From Ornithinibacillus halotolerans (GTDB taxonomy: Bacteria > Bacillota > Bacilli > Bacillales > Amphibacillaceae), in assembly GCF_014637405.1 (NCBI RefSeq), contig NZ_BMEY01000004.1, forward strand, positions 62,001 to 126,000: a stretch of 64,000 nt of DNA. Reading direction: 5' to 3'. The translations under genes and the position numbers were made by a program. The notes under the pieces were generated by a model. It saw nothing but the letters and a program-made list of their open reading frames with translations. It was not told the origin of the DNA and ran no database searches. Positions 18,292 to 27,550 of the stretch are shown here, piece after piece. Within the stretch, counting starts at the first letter, position 1, and every line of letters starts with the position of its first letter.

Positions 18292-18720
18292 TTATTTGGT
18301 ATTATTTTTTTTCCTCAGTTGGATTTCTTTTAGATCGTCTAAACGTTTCTTGTCTTCTTTGAAATAAGTTACTAAATCACCTAATCTATCAATTGAATTC
18401 CAACTTAGATGGTGTTCAATTCCCTCAACATCATTATAAATATTCTCTTCTTTCACACCAATAATTTCTAGAAATTCTTCTAATAATTCATGACGAAAAA
18501 CCAACCGTTCTCCTACTTTATTTCCTTTTTCAGTTAAAATAAAGCCTCGATATTTCTCATAAAGAACATATTCTCCTTTATCTAACTTCTGCACCATCTT
18601 AGTTACAGAAGATGGATGTACCTCTAGTGATTCAGCAATATCAGAGACCCTTGCATATCCTTTTGATTCAATTAGATTGTATATAATTTCTATATAGTCC
18701 TCCATACTAGGTGTAGGCAT
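18292..18720 (-). CDS. mntR: Manganese-responsive transcriptional regulator MntR
   Basis: A 142-residue DtxR-family repressor. An N-terminal winged helix ([21 protein letters not shown]) precedes a dimerisation domain. The manganese ligands of B. subtilis MntR are conserved: Asp8 and Glu11 (MEDYIE), the His in FRHELLE, and Glu/Glu/His in VEGIEHH. It represses Mn uptake genes when Mn is sufficient. No transporter gene is nearby. Confidence 0.94.
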   Translation of the reverse strand: MPTPSMEDYIEIIYNLIESKGYARVSDIAESLEVHPSSVTKMVQKLDKGEYVLYEKYRGFILTEKGNKVGERLVFRHELLEEFLEIIGVKEENIYNDVEGIEHHLSWNSIDRLGDLVTYFKEDKKRLDDLKEIQLRKKNNTK

Positions 18721-18812
18721 GTTGTTCTCCTCATTTCATAGAATAATTTTTTATCAAAGGCAAAATTGTTTCTATATCGAGGATACCGAAAAAAGTATTT
18801 TGATACAAGCTT

Positions 18813-18995
18813 TTAGGTAAAATCGAACAATCTCCATAAACCACGAAAAACCCAGAACACTAGTCGGAATGGTAAAATGATTAACTCCGGAATCCAAAAT
18901 AAAACATCCATGATAAAATCACCAAAAGTATATTTCTCACCATGTTTTCGATGCTTTCGAGTCCGCTCTTTCTTATTCTCCCACCAATTATTCAT
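18813..18995 (-). CDS. Small uncharacterised membrane-associated protein
   Basis: Sixty residues from the ATG at 18995. A basic, Trp-containing N-terminus (NNWWENKKERTRKHRKHG) is followed by a hydrophobic Trp/Phe-rich stretch (FIMDVLFWIPELIILPFRL). AGGAG lies 11 bases before this ATG; an upstream ATG at 19004 has almost no spacing from it. No family is recognised. The codon pattern and ribosome site support a real gene. Confidence 0.6.
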   Translation of the reverse strand: MNNWWENKKERTRKHRKHGEKYTFGDFIMDVLFWIPELIILPFRLVFWVFRGLWRLFDFT

Positions 18996-19033
18996 AGTTC
19001 TCATCTCTCCTAAAGTTATATAGTTTCTATACG

Positions 19034-19564
19034 TTATAGAGAATTAATTTGTTTCATTATTTCTTCAACAACTTGGTGAGACGACTTTTGATCTGTATTT
19101 ATTTTAATTTGAAATATATCATCTTGAAATGCCTCAAGACATCTGTCTGTTTGTTGGAAACACCAATTTCCTGCTTCCTCTCCTCTTTTTAATAACCGAT
19201 TATGTATAGTGGATTTATTGGCAATTAGGCAAAAATGAAAAGTATTTGGATCACATTCTTTTATACCATTTATGATGTATGATAAATATTCTTTCTTATA
19301 GATTGTCATTGGTATGATTAAATTTTTCTCATAGGTTGTTATTAATTCTTTCGCTACTGTAACTACTAGCCGTTTCCAAGGTAGTAGGTCCTGGAAATTG
19401 TCAGTATGCTCCTCCTGTTTCTTCATATCATCAGTGATGATGTTACGAAGCATATAGCCTACTTCTTCAGGGTCATAGAGTATACTGTTATCTACTTTTG
19501 TGAGTAGTTCATTGGCAATGGTTGTTTTCCCTACTCCGTAAGCACCATTTAATAAAATAATCAT
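19034..19564 (-). CDS. TmrB-like P-loop kinase
   Basis: A 176-residue small P-loop protein with Walker A LNGAYGVGKTTIANEL, LYDPEEVGYMLR and LLKRGEEAGNW. These match the AAA_33/TmrB group, which includes the tunicamycin resistance protein of B. subtilis and small nucleoside or antibiotic kinases. The substrate is unknown. It lies convergent-free between mntR and nrdJ on the minus strand. Confidence 0.7.
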   Translation of the reverse strand: MIILLNGAYGVGKTTIANELLTKVDNSILYDPEEVGYMLRNIITDDMKKQEEHTDNFQDLLPWKRLVVTVAKELITTYEKNLIIPMTIYKKEYLSYIINGIKECDPNTFHFCLIANKSTIHNRLLKRGEEAGNWCFQQTDRCLEAFQDDIFQIKINTDQKSSHQVVEEIMKQINSL

Positions 19565-19590
19565 GAAACATTCCCCTTTAATTTTAAGTA

Positions 19591-19631
19591 AAAAAGACTA
19601 CCAAGTATCTCTCTTCATTTGGTAGTCTTTT
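19591..19631 (-). terminator. Terminator after nrdJ
   Basis: AAAAGACTACCAA pairs with TTGGTAGTCTTTT around a 14-base loop, followed on the minus strand by TTTTTTACTT. It lies 15 bases after the nrdJ stop. Confidence 0.9.
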
Positions 19632-19645
19632 GATTCGTTATAAGT

Positions 19646-20251
19646 TTATAAACCACATTTCAATTGCGCACCACAGCTCGTACATGTGTTACATCCGCCA
19701 ATGTCTTCGACAGAACCTTCTCGACAAACCGGGCAAGTGTCTCCTACTTCTGACCCAATCGTTACATCAGTTGAATTCAACTCTTGAATCGTGTCCATTA
19801 AGACAACTTTTTTCGGTTCTTCTACATTCTCGAATAATTCAGTTTGTTCGAAAGTGTTTTCTTCTGCTTTTAATGTTAGTACTTGAGAGTCACGGCTTCC
19901 ATCCACATATACCGTACCACCTTTTGCACCACCACGGTATAATCGACGGTATACACTTTCTACTTGTTCAACAGTATATCCTTTTGGAGCGTTCACTGTT
20001 TTGGATATTGAGCTATCTACCCAACGTTGAATCACACATTGTGTATCTGCATGAGCTTCTGGAGATAATTCCATAGCTGTTACAAACCAGTTTGGTAAGT
20101 TGTTCTCATCCGCTTCAGGATTTGCTTCTAAATATTCTTGTACGATATCTGCTTTTACTTCGATAAATTTACCTAATCTTCCACTTCTGAAGTAGGAGAA
20201 GGAGAAGTAAGGTTCGAGACCTGTTGATACGCCAACCATTGTTCCTGTGCT
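19646..20251 (-). CDS. nrdJ: Class II (B12-dependent) ribonucleotide reductase, exon 3 of 3
   Basis: This codes for the C-terminal 201 residues of NrdJ. The first codons are AGC ACA GGA, completing the PTG-STG phosphate-binding motif with exon 2. Later features are YSFSYFRSGRLG, RGGAKGGTVYVDGSRDSQVL and a C-terminal CPVCREG...CTSCG zinc-ribbon-like tail carrying the cysteines thought to re-reduce the active site. The apparent ATG at 20254 is formed by the last intron bases ATG and is a chance start. The exon needs intron 2 to be spliced out. Confidence 0.9.
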   Translation of the reverse strand, partial: STGTMVGVSTGLEPYFSFSYFRSGRLGKFIEVKADIVQEYLEANPEADENNLPNWFVTAMELSPEAHADTQCVIQRWVDSSISKTVNAPKGYTVEQVESVYRRLYRGGAKGGTVYVDGSRDSQVLTLKAEENTFEQTELFENVEEPKKVVLMDTIQELNSTDVTIGSEVGDTCPVCREGSVEDIGGCNTCTSCGAQLKCGL

Positions 20252-20544
20252 CATATTTGTTACTCTCTATTTCTAGAGGGCGGGGTTATTAGTACCCGCT
20301 CCATATATCGCTATATGGATCAGACTATATCATCAACCATATTTTATGGTGCTCGGCATGTAGTCGTTGAGGGGTCAGCCATGACTTCCCTGCGAATTGT
20401 CTGGTAGGCATATATAGCCAACACTTTTGCATTTTTACCTTTATCAAATAGCTGGCAAAGCTAGGTAGCAAAAGATACGCCAGAGTTTCCCGCATATAGC
20501 CAAGTTTACGCTACATTTTTACAAATGTAGGGGGCAACGCGTTT
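20252..20544 (-). ncRNA. Group I intron 2 in nrdJ, ORF-less (293 nt)
   Basis: The intron lies between exon ...CCTACGGGT and AGCACAGGA..., the hallmark U/G boundary of group I introns. It has a P2-like hairpin near the 5' end (CTACAT...ATGTAG) and a P-element ATGCGGGAAACTC. The core pairing P7 is formed by AACGACTACA and GATATAGTC, very close to the classic R and S elements. Translation into the intron from exon 2 reaches a stop after about ten codons (PTGKRVAPYICKNVA), so it must be removed at the RNA level. Confidence 0.88.
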
Positions 20545-21060
20545 ACCCGTAGGTGCAACAGTTAGCAAGTGAGAATTACGAATACCATATTTCAGAATAT
20601 CTTCTCGAATATCTTCAGGCATTCCTCTCATATAACCTGTATCAATAAATGCTTCACGTAATTGTTTCGTTTCTTCATCTGTTTCCCCTACTAAGAATGG
20701 GAAGCTTCCCTTTTCTTTTGCAAGTTCAATAGATTCACGATAAGCAGTCGTCGCAATCGTTTCAAAAATTTGGTCAACTAATTCATTACCTTCATTTGAT
20801 CCATATTCTGTTTCACAATAGATGAGAAGATCATGAAGTCCCATTACACCAAGTCCAATACGACGCTCTCCTAATGCTTGTTTCTTATTTTCTTCTAAGA
20901 AATATGGAGTCGCATCAATAACATTATCCTGCATGCGGACACCAGTTTTCACAGTTTGTTCTAACTTCTCAAAATCAACTGTTTTTGTTTCTTTATTCGC
21001 CATTTCACCAAGATTTACTGCTGCAAGGTTGCAGACAGAATATGGTGCAAGTGGTTGTTC
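20545..21060 (-). CDS. nrdJ: Class II ribonucleotide reductase, exon 2 of 3
   Basis: 172 residues, starting at GAA CAA CCA (EQPLAPYSVCNLAAVNLGEM) and ending at LLTVAPTG. It contains the glutamate of the catalytic PCG-E motif and IGLGVMGLHDLL, typical of ribonucleotide reductase barrels. There is no ribosome site at its 5' end, and the reading frame continues from exon 1 only after intron 1 is removed. Confidence 0.9.
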
Positions 21061-22284
21061 CGATTTTGTTATCCTACCGGCTTTTTATCCAATAGTTCTT
21101 ACAGTTGAATTCCTGTAAGTTCAGCATACATTTTCATTACACACTTTTTTCATGAATTTTAGCAATTCTTTTCTACCGCAGTCCTTACCAAACACAGCTT
21201 TAGAGATAACTCTCATATCCTTTACACCATATAATTCTTCTATCTTATTTATTAATGGCGCTAAACTTGAACTAATTCTATTATACGGAATTGAGAGCAC
21301 TAATTCTCTATTAGAAACTGACCACTTAATAATAAATTTCTTAATATTAATATGGATATCATTTCTTTGAATCACATATGCTTGGGTTGCTTTTCTGATT
21401 GCAGAATTACCAGAACAAGTACGACTACAATATTTTTTTGTTGAAGTTCTAATAACAATATATTTGCTATTACATTCTATACAAGTTCTCTCTTCTCTTG
21501 GAATCTTTATCTTACCTTTTTGTGATAGACCAGAATTTCTAAGTCCCTCAACCATTCTTTGCTTTGAAAGACTATTTGACTGCCATAACTTTTTTGTATG
21601 ATTTCCAATAATTCTTTTTGTTTCTTCACTGTGAACCATATTATAATGGCCATTTAGTTTTCCAAAAGCAGCTTTGTTAATAGTAGTACTGTTAGAATTT
21701 ATCCACTCATTTATTGTTGCTGTGAGGGAGAATGGAAGCTTCTTATATATTTCTAATAGTTCCTCATAAGAAACTAATTCGCAATCTATATTGTATCTTT
21801 TCGAGATAATTTCCAAAGCATTTAATGCTTTTGCTTTTTCATTTCTATTTCTAGATTTTACCTCTACAATTTTTGTTAGATTACCATTTTCATCATACAA
21901 GAAAAAGTCTGGCTTATATAATTTATAGCCAATATCATAGACCTCTGATTCATAACTCCAAGAGATTTTCTTAAAATCAAGATACCTTGCATAGGCATAT
22001 TCATATGAACTTCTCAAATAGTGTTCTTTGTAGTAACCGGCATATCCTCTATTCATCAAATACTCAATCCTTTGTTATAATTATAGAATTGTAGTAGTTG
22101 CGATTAGTGCAATTAGTGTGTAATGTTGCGGCCTCTTGGATGGATTATATTCTCATGTAAAGAGTTTCACCATCTATGCGTTGCCCCTGACTAGAATATT
22201 ACTTCTAGCCTTCGGTTCGGATTAGCATCTCAGCCTTCCCGCTTCATTCCGCAATTTTTAACGTGAGGCAAACTAAGCCACTTT
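21061..22284 (-). ncRNA. Group I intron 1 in nrdJ (1224 nt) with internal ORF
   Basis: The 5' boundary is ...CCGTGTGGT|AAAG and the 3' boundary is ...AAAATCG|GAACAACC, fitting the U...G rule. The internal guide GCCTCACG (22262-22269) pairs with exon end CGTGTGGT at seven of eight positions, ending in the U-G wobble, which forms P1. Core elements follow: AATTGCGG (P), AATCCGAACCGAAGG (Q), GCATAGATGG (R) and ATATAATCCATC (S), with P7 pairing GATGG/CCATC and P8 CTC...GAG. The whole ribozyme core lies before the ORF, so the ORF sits in the P9 region. Confidence 0.9.
21121..22059 (-). CDS. Intron-encoded homing endonuclease, PD-(D/E)XK type
   Basis: A 312-residue ORF inside intron 1. The N-terminal nuclease domain has SYESEVYD, KPDFFLYD and KIVEVKSR, that is E...PD...ExK, the PD-(D/E)XK catalytic set. 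HSEETKRIIGNHTKKLW resembles the NUMOD3 DNA-binding motif of homing enzymes. A zinc finger follows (CIECN...YCSRTC), then a helical C-terminus. AAAGGA lies 8 bases before TTG at 22059 and 11 before ATG at 22056; either may start translation. It would cut intronless nrdJ alleles and so spread the intron. Confidence 0.85.
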   Translation of the reverse strand: MMNRGYAGYYKEHYLRSSYEYAYARYLDFKKISWSYESEVYDIGYKLYKPDFFLYDENGNLTKIVEVKSRNRNEKAKALNALEIISKRYNIDCELVSYEELLEIYKKLPFSLTATINEWINSNSTTINKAAFGKLNGHYNMVHSEETKRIIGNHTKKLWQSNSLSKQRMVEGLRNSGLSQKGKIKIPREERTCIECNSKYIVIRTSTKKYCSRTCSGNSAIRKATQAYVIQRNDIHINIKKFIIKWSVSNRELVLSIPYNRISSSLAPLINKIEELYGVKDMRVISKAVFGKDCGRKELLKFMKKVCNENVC

Positions 22285-23721
22285 ACCACACGGATTTGTT
22301 GCTACAACTTGTTGACCGTACGCTTTAGCGTTTGTCATTTCATTTGCATTGTCAATAAAGAAAATTCCTGGCTCTGCTGAATACGTAGCACAAATGTTAA
22401 TTAAATTCCAAAGCTCTTTTGCCTTAATTCGTCGATATACACGGACACCGTAGCCCATTTCTTCCCATTTACGTACATCGCCAACATTGTGCCAGTTTTC
22501 ATTATAAGCTTTCATTTCTTCTTCGTTGTAATTCTCCACATCTGGGAATTTCAATTCATACCATGTATCATTTTCAACTGCTTCCATGAAATCTTTTGTA
22601 ATACATACAGAAATATTAGCACCCGTTAGGAATTCAGGATTATGAACTGAATACGTTCCACCAGTTCTTAACTTATCTTCCGCTTCACGTAGTACTTGAT
22701 TTGTAAATCCACCTTGTCCAGGAATATTTTTATAGTTTAATATTCCTTGGTATAAGTCAACTTCAGTATCGGTTAAAGGAGTAAATTTTAATTTTTCTTG
22801 CGCTAACTTCTTAATTTGTTCATCCTCGGTATTCTCAATTAAAAACCTTAGGATCCTAGGATTTTGCATTTTAGAAATTATAAATTCGATTATGTCAGGG
22901 TGATTATCTACTAACATAATCATTTGTGCTCCTCTTCGCGATCCACCTTGCTCAACAAGGTGAGTCAATTTTGCAATATCATCTAACCAAGATACTGATC
23001 CAGATGATTTACCATTTACTCCTCTTGCTAGGGCATTACGTGGACGAAGGGTGGAACCATTCGTACCAACACCGCCACCTCTACTCATAATTTCCATAAC
23101 TTGTTTCCGGTGCTCAGAGATTCCTTCACGAGAATCTTTAATATAAGGCATAACGTAACAATTAAAGTAAGTTACCTCGGTTTCTGAACCTGCACCATAC
23201 AGTACCCGACCTGCTGGAATAAAGTTTAAGTTAGCAAGCTCATGGTAGTACTTGTCAACCCACTTTTCACGTAACTCTTCCGTGGGTTCTACACTTGCTA
23301 GACCAGTAGCATTACGCTTTGCAATCTGCTCATAGAACACTTCAAGAGGCTTATCAATACTATCTAATCCTCGTTTTACAATTCCTGTTTCTGCTTCTTC
23401 ACCATCTAAAACAGAAACATAATCTGGTTCTACTTGTACTAGAGCTTCGTTATTAGCTTTATCAATAGATTTTATAAACCCTAAGCCCCTGGCTGGAAAT
23501 TTTGGATCTGCTTTAACCGTTAAGACAACAAAATCCCCTTCTTTTAATGTCTTTTTCTCTGTATCTTTAAACGCGTATCGGTCTAACATGACCAACCTCG
23601 ATACACCCTTATGTAGTAATTTCATATCTGGGGTGATTGGATGTACCTGTGGAAATTGCTTAATATCTTCGTTAAGCATGTCCACATTAATGTTAGTTCT
23701 TGATTCGACAGCCGTTGACAT
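22285..23721 (-). CDS. nrdJ: Class II ribonucleotide reductase, exon 1 of 3
   Basis: 479 residues from ATG with AAAGGAGAG ribosome site to GTA GCA ACA AAT CCG TGT GGT (VATNPCG). The active-site Cys of FNCYV is about residue 188. SRGGGVGTNGSTLRPR and EQGGSRRGAQM belong to the adenosylcobalamin-dependent family. Cys478, in NPCG, is the predicted thiyl-radical residue, and the intron lies one codon after it. NrdJ reduces ribonucleotides to deoxyribonucleotides without needing oxygen. Joined exons give 852 codons plus stop removed, normal for Bacillaceae NrdJ. Confidence 0.93.
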
Positions 23722-23804
23722 TTAATCTCTCCTTTAAATATAAATCTTTAAATCTACTAATAGATTTGTAAGCTAGTAATACCATACCATATTTAGGTAA
23801 TGGA

Positions 23805-23852
23805 TTTCAATATCTAGTGTGTAAATTTTAACACAAATACTACATATTGTGT
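23805..23852 (-). promoter_or_regulatory. Paired NrdR boxes upstream of nrdJ
   Basis: On the minus strand ACACAATATGTAGTAT (23852-23837) and ACACTAGATATTGAAA (23820-23805) both resemble the NrdR box (ACACTATATATAGTGT type). Their starts are 32 bp apart, three helical turns, the usual spacing for NrdR. NrdR is the ATP/dATP-sensing repressor of ribonucleotide reductase genes. A TTGACA lies a little further upstream. The rest of this 383-bp gap also holds the yqhL promoter; no cobalamin riboswitch was seen. Confidence 0.7.
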
Positions 23853-24039
23853 TTTGAGCATATATGATTAATTTTGTCAAACATGATAAATAACAAAAAC
23901 ATAAGAAAAATAAAGATAATTAAAGATAACAATGTGAAAATCTACTAAATCTAACAAATTTTAAAATTGCACTAGAATATATAAATATGTTAGTGGACAA
24001 CTTAAATATAGATATATAATCAATATGATAATAAATACT

Positions 24040-24068
24040 TTGAAAAAAATAGGGTTTCAGCCTATAAT
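24040..24068 (+). promoter_or_regulatory. Sigma-A promoter of yqhL
   Basis: TTGAAA, 17 bases, TATAAT, then about 30 bases to a ribosome site and the yqhL ATG. Both boxes and the spacing are near consensus. Confidence 0.75.
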
Positions 24069-24104
24069 AGGATAGTACAAAGTGAAAGACGGGGGATTTA
24101 TTAG

Positions 24105-24476
24105 ATGGAATATCTATTATTAGCATTAATCATTTTAATCGTTATTTCTGTATTTCGTTTCTTCAGACAACGCAATTATTTAAAGACGCTTACCGAGGAG
24201 CAATTCCGAGAAGGCTATCGAAAAGCACAATTAATTGATGTGAGAGAGCCTCAAGAATTTAAAAACGGTCATATTCTTGGCGCTAGAAATATTCCAGTTA
24301 CCCAAATGAAACAACGTTTAATTGAAATTCGTCCGGATAAACCAGTTTATCTTTATTGCCAAAGTGGAGCTCGTTCTGCTAGAGCAGCTCAACTACTTCA
24401 TAAAAAGGGATACAAAGATATTAACCAATTAAAAGGCGGATTTAAGAAGTGGACTGGGAAAGTTAAAAGAGGATAA
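24105..24476 (+). CDS. yqhL: Rhodanese-like domain protein YqhL
   Basis: A 123-residue protein with an N-terminal membrane anchor (LLLALIILIVISVFRFF) and a single rhodanese domain. The active-site loop YLYCQSGARSARAA has the nucleophilic Cys, and IDVREPQEF is the CDC25/rhodanese N-terminal motif. It is a candidate sulfurtransferase or persulfide carrier at the inner membrane face. It is divergent from nrdJ with its own promoter and terminator. Confidence 0.92.
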   Translation: MEYLLLALIILIVISVFRFFRQRNYLKTLTEEQFREGYRKAQLIDVREPQEFKNGHILGARNIPVTQMKQRLIEIRPDKPVYLYCQSGARSARAAQLLHKKGYKDINQLKGGFKKWTGKVKRG

Positions 24477-24493
24477 TCTTCTTTATAAAAATA

Positions 24494-24540
24494 AAAGCGA
24501 ACACATACACTTGTCCATAGTGCATATGTTCGCTTTTTTT
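24494..24540. terminator. Terminator after yqhL
   Basis: AAAGCGAACA...ATATGTTCGCTTT forms a stem followed by TTTTTTTATT on the plus strand. Confidence 0.85.
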
Positions 24541-24568
24541 ATTTTCTGTGTTATTCAAAAAACTCTAT

Positions 24569-24672
24569 AATGATGGATGAGAGCTTCCCATTCTTCATTT
24601 CCTACTTCATTCAGCTCCAAAATGATATAAGCGGTCTTCCCATTCTTCATTTCACCCATCCCCATAAAGCAA
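24569..24672. repeat. Second locus of the 52-bp repeat family (two units)
   Basis: AATGATG at 24569 and AATGATA at 24621 are exactly 52 bp apart. Both contain CTTCCCATTCTTCATTTC at the same offset. The period, the AATGAT start and the TTCATTTC element match the array at 7113-7440. It occupies the gap between the yqhL and gcvPB terminators. Confidence 0.75.
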
Positions 24673-24690
24673 TTTGATAAATACCAAAAT

Positions 24691-24726
24691 AAAAACGCCA
24701 AAGGAGTCCACACCCCTTTGGCGTTC
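24691..24726 (-). terminator. Terminator after gcvPB
   Basis: The minus strand reads AACGCCAAAGG, loop, CCTTTGGCGTT followed by TTTATTTT. Confidence 0.9.
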
Positions 24727-24731
24727 TAAAT

Positions 24732-26192
24732 TTAAGCCTTCTTATATCGTAACACTGGTTTTCTTGCTGCAGTTGTCTCATCCATCCGCTTCACAATCGT
24801 ATGATGTGGAGCTTCTTGGACAATTTCAGGATTGTTTTCTACTTCATCTGCAATTTGTAACATCGTATCAATGAAGCCATCCAAAGTTTCTTTTGATTCC
24901 GTCTCTGTCGGTTCGATCATCAATGCTTCCTCTACATTTAATGGGAAGTAGATGGTAGGCGGGTGATAATTAAAGTCTAACAGGCGTTTAGCGATATCTA
25001 GTGTACGTACACCTAGTTTTTTCTGTCTTCTACCCGAAAGAACAAATTCATGCTTACAGTGTTGTGTATATGGTAAATCATAAGCTTTCTCTAGCTTACG
25101 CATCATATAATTAGCATTTAGAACCGCATATTCACTTACCTTTTTCAGTCCTTCCGCTCCCATTGTACGAATATACGTATACGCACGAAGGTTAATGCCG
25201 AAGTTACCATAGTAAGGTTTCACTCTACCAATAGAGTCTGGGCGATCATAATCAAATGTATAGAAGTCATCTTCTTTAACAATAACAGGTTTTGGTAAGA
25301 ATGGTTCTAATTCAGCGGAAACCCCAACTGGTCCAGAACCTGGTCCTCCCCCACCATGTGGTCCAGTGAATGTTTTATGCAAGTTCAAGTGAACGACGTC
25401 AAAGCCCATATCTCCTGGACGAGCATATCCCATAATTGCGTTTAAGTTGGCACCGTCGTAGTATAATTTCCCACCGACACCATGTACAATTTCTGCCATT
25501 TCAAGAATTTCTGTTTCAAAAAGACCTAGTGTATTTGGGTTAGTTAGCATTAATGCTGCTGTGTCATCACCAACAACACGTTTTAAGTCTTCTAAATCTA
25601 CTAATCCATTTTCATTAGATTTTACTGTTACAGCTTCAAACCCGGCAACCGCTGCTGATGCTGGGTTTGTTCCATGTGCAGAGTCAGGAACGATAACTTT
25701 TGTACGCTGAAAATCACCGTTTGCTTCATGGAAGGCACGAATCATCATAAGCCCTGTCCATTCTCCATGTGCTCCAGCTGCTGATTGTAAGGAAACTGCT
25801 GCCATGCCTGTAATTTCTTTTAAAGACTCACCAAGGTCATACATCATTTCTAATGCCCCTTGGACAGTCTTTGGATCTTGTAATGGATGAATATGACTAA
25901 ACCCATCCAAACGAGCAACATCTTCGTTAATCTTTGGATTGTATTTCATCGTACATGAACCGAGTGGATAGAATCCAGAATCTACTCCGTAGTTACGGTT
26001 AGATAGACCAGTATAATGGCGCATGATCTCTAGTTCACTTACTTCTGGTAGTTCTGGTGCTTCACTCCGCACATATGTGTCTGTTAATTCAGCGTCTAAA
26101 TCCACTGCTGGAACATCAAGTTCTGGTAGATTATAACTCACTCTACCTTCTTTACTACGTTCAAATATTAATGGAAAGTCTTTATTACTCAT
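24732..26192 (-). CDS. gcvPB: Glycine dehydrogenase (decarboxylating) subunit 2 (P-protein)
   Basis: A 486-residue PLP enzyme, the C-terminal half of the two-subunit P-protein. The PLP lysine lies in [17 protein letters not shown]. It decarboxylates glycine and passes aminomethyl to the lipoyl H-protein. It overlaps gcvPA by 8 bp. The operon order is gcvT-gcvPA-gcvPB, under a glycine riboswitch. No gcvH is present in this window, as usual in Bacillus. Confidence 0.96.
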   Translation of the reverse strand: MSNKDFPLIFERSKEGRVSYNLPELDVPAVDLDAELTDTYVRSEAPELPEVSELEIMRHYTGLSNRNYGVDSGFYPLGSCTMKYNPKINEDVARLDGFSHIHPLQDPKTVQGALEMMYDLGESLKEITGMAAVSLQSAAGAHGEWTGLMMIRAFHEANGDFQRTKVIVPDSAHGTNPASAAVAGFEAVTVKSNENGLVDLEDLKRVVGDDTAALMLTNPNTLGLFETEILEMAEIVHGVGGKLYYDGANLNAIMGYARPGDMGFDVVHLNLHKTFTGPHGGGGPGSGPVGVSAELEPFLPKPVIVKEDDFYTFDYDRPDSIGRVKPYYGNFGINLRAYTYIRTMGAEGLKKVSEYAVLNANYMMRKLEKAYDLPYTQHCKHEFVLSGRRQKKLGVRTLDIAKRLLDFNYHPPTIYFPLNVEEALMIEPTETESKETLDGFIDTMLQIADEVENNPEIVQEAPHHTIVKRMDETTAARKPVLRYKKA

Positions 26193-27534
26193 GGATATCC
26201 CCCAATTCTTTTACAAAAGCATCAATTTCTTCTTTTGTACGAATTTCTGTAACAGCAATTAACATATGGCCTTCAAGTTCAGGGTAATATACAGCTAAAT
26301 CATAGCCACCGATGATGCCTTTTTCTAATAATCTATCATTTGCTACTTTAACCGTAACTGGTAATTTCACAACAAATTCATTGAAAAATGCTCCATCTGA
26401 AAGCACTTCAAACCCAGCCTCTTCCAATTTCTTTTTAGCGTAACGTGCTTTTTGCATGTTCAATTCAGCCATTTTCTTTAGTCCATGTTTACCGATTGAA
26501 CTCATTGCAACAGAACTAGCCAACGCATTTAGAGCCTGGTTCGAACATATATTAGATGTTGCTTTCTCGCGACGAATATGCTGCTCTCTAGCTTGTAAAG
26601 TTAATACAAAACCACGTACTCCATCTTCATCAACAGTTTGTCCCACTAATCGACCTGGTATTTTACGCATTAATTTTTCTGTTGTAGCGAAGTATCCACA
26701 ATGTGGCCCACCAAATTGAGCAGGAATTCCAAAGACTTGTGTATCACCGACAACAATATCTGCACCAAATTCCCCAGGAGGTGTTAAATATCCTAATGCA
26801 AGTGGATTACTAGAAACTATAAACATCGTTTTCTTCTGTCCATCTAGTAATTCTCTAACTTCTTTTAATGGTTCCACTTGGCCAAAGAAGTTTGGATATT
26901 GGATTACAACACTTGCTGTATCTTCATCAAGTTCACGTGCTAATTGGTCTAAGTCTGTTCGACCGTCAACATGATCAATGTAGACGATTTCTAAATTTGG
27001 ACCTTTCGCATATGTTTCAATTACTGCTTGGGACTCTGGATGAATAGCTTTAGAAACTAATACCTTCTTCTTTCTTGTTTGTGCTGCACTTAAATTAACT
27101 GCTTCAGCAAGTGATGTTCCCCCATCATACATGGACGAGTTTGCAACAGGCATACCAGTTAGTTCTGAAATCATCGTCTGGAACTCAAAAATTGCTTGTA
27201 ATTCCCCTTGTGAAATTTCTGGTTGATATGGGGTATACGCTGTATAAAATTCTGAACGTGAAATGACATGATCGACAACTGATGGGATGAAGTGATCATA
27301 TACCCCCGCCCCAAGGAACGATGTGTATTCTTGTAAGTTGTAGTTTTTCTTACTCATTCTAACAAGCTCTTTTTTCAATTCGATTTCGCTTGTAGGAGCT
27401 TTCAGATTCATTTCTCTTTTAAGTCGAACTTTATCTGGAATATCAGAAAATAACTCTTCCGTTGATTGGATACCAATCGCATCTAACATTTCTTTCTTAT
27501 CTGTTTCTGTCATCGGTAAATAACGAAATTCCAT
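26185..27534 (-). CDS. gcvPA: Glycine dehydrogenase (decarboxylating) subunit 1 (P-protein)
   Basis: A 449-residue PLP-fold subunit lacking the catalytic lysine region found in GcvPB. Typical motifs are [15 protein letters not shown] (start), [18 protein letters not shown] and [11 protein letters not shown]-like [10 protein letters not shown]. It pairs with GcvPB to form the active P-protein. It lies 16 bp after gcvT. Confidence 0.96.
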   Translation of the reverse strand: MEFRYLPMTETDKKEMLDAIGIQSTEELFSDIPDKVRLKREMNLKAPTSEIELKKELVRMSKKNYNLQEYTSFLGAGVYDHFIPSVVDHVISRSEFYTAYTPYQPEISQGELQAIFEFQTMISELTGMPVANSSMYDGGTSLAEAVNLSAAQTRKKKVLVSKAIHPESQAVIETYAKGPNLEIVYIDHVDGRTDLDQLARELDEDTASVVIQYPNFFGQVEPLKEVRELLDGQKKTMFIVSSNPLALGYLTPPGEFGADIVVGDTQVFGIPAQFGGPHCGYFATTEKLMRKIPGRLVGQTVDEDGVRGFVLTLQAREQHIRREKATSNICSNQALNALASSVAMSSIGKHGLKKMAELNMQKARYAKKKLEEAGFEVLSDGAFFNEFVVKLPVTVKVANDRLLEKGIIGGYDLAVYYPELEGHMLIAVTEIRTKEEIDAFVKELGDIHE

Positions 27535-27550
27535 TGTTGTTCCCTCCCTA

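Noticed and set aside
19646-23721. Intein or frameshift as explanation of the split nrdJ
   Set aside because: In-frame stops follow within a few codons of each break, and there are no intein Cys/His-Asn motifs. Boundaries and core elements fit group I introns at both sites.
19646-24104. Prophage or genomic island around nrdJ
   Set aside because: Apart from the introns, all neighbouring genes are in the usual Bacillus order; no phage structural or integrase genes are present.
24674-24874. Plus-strand ORF over the gcvPB terminator
   Set aside because: It covers the terminator and the antisense of gcvPB; no coding signal.
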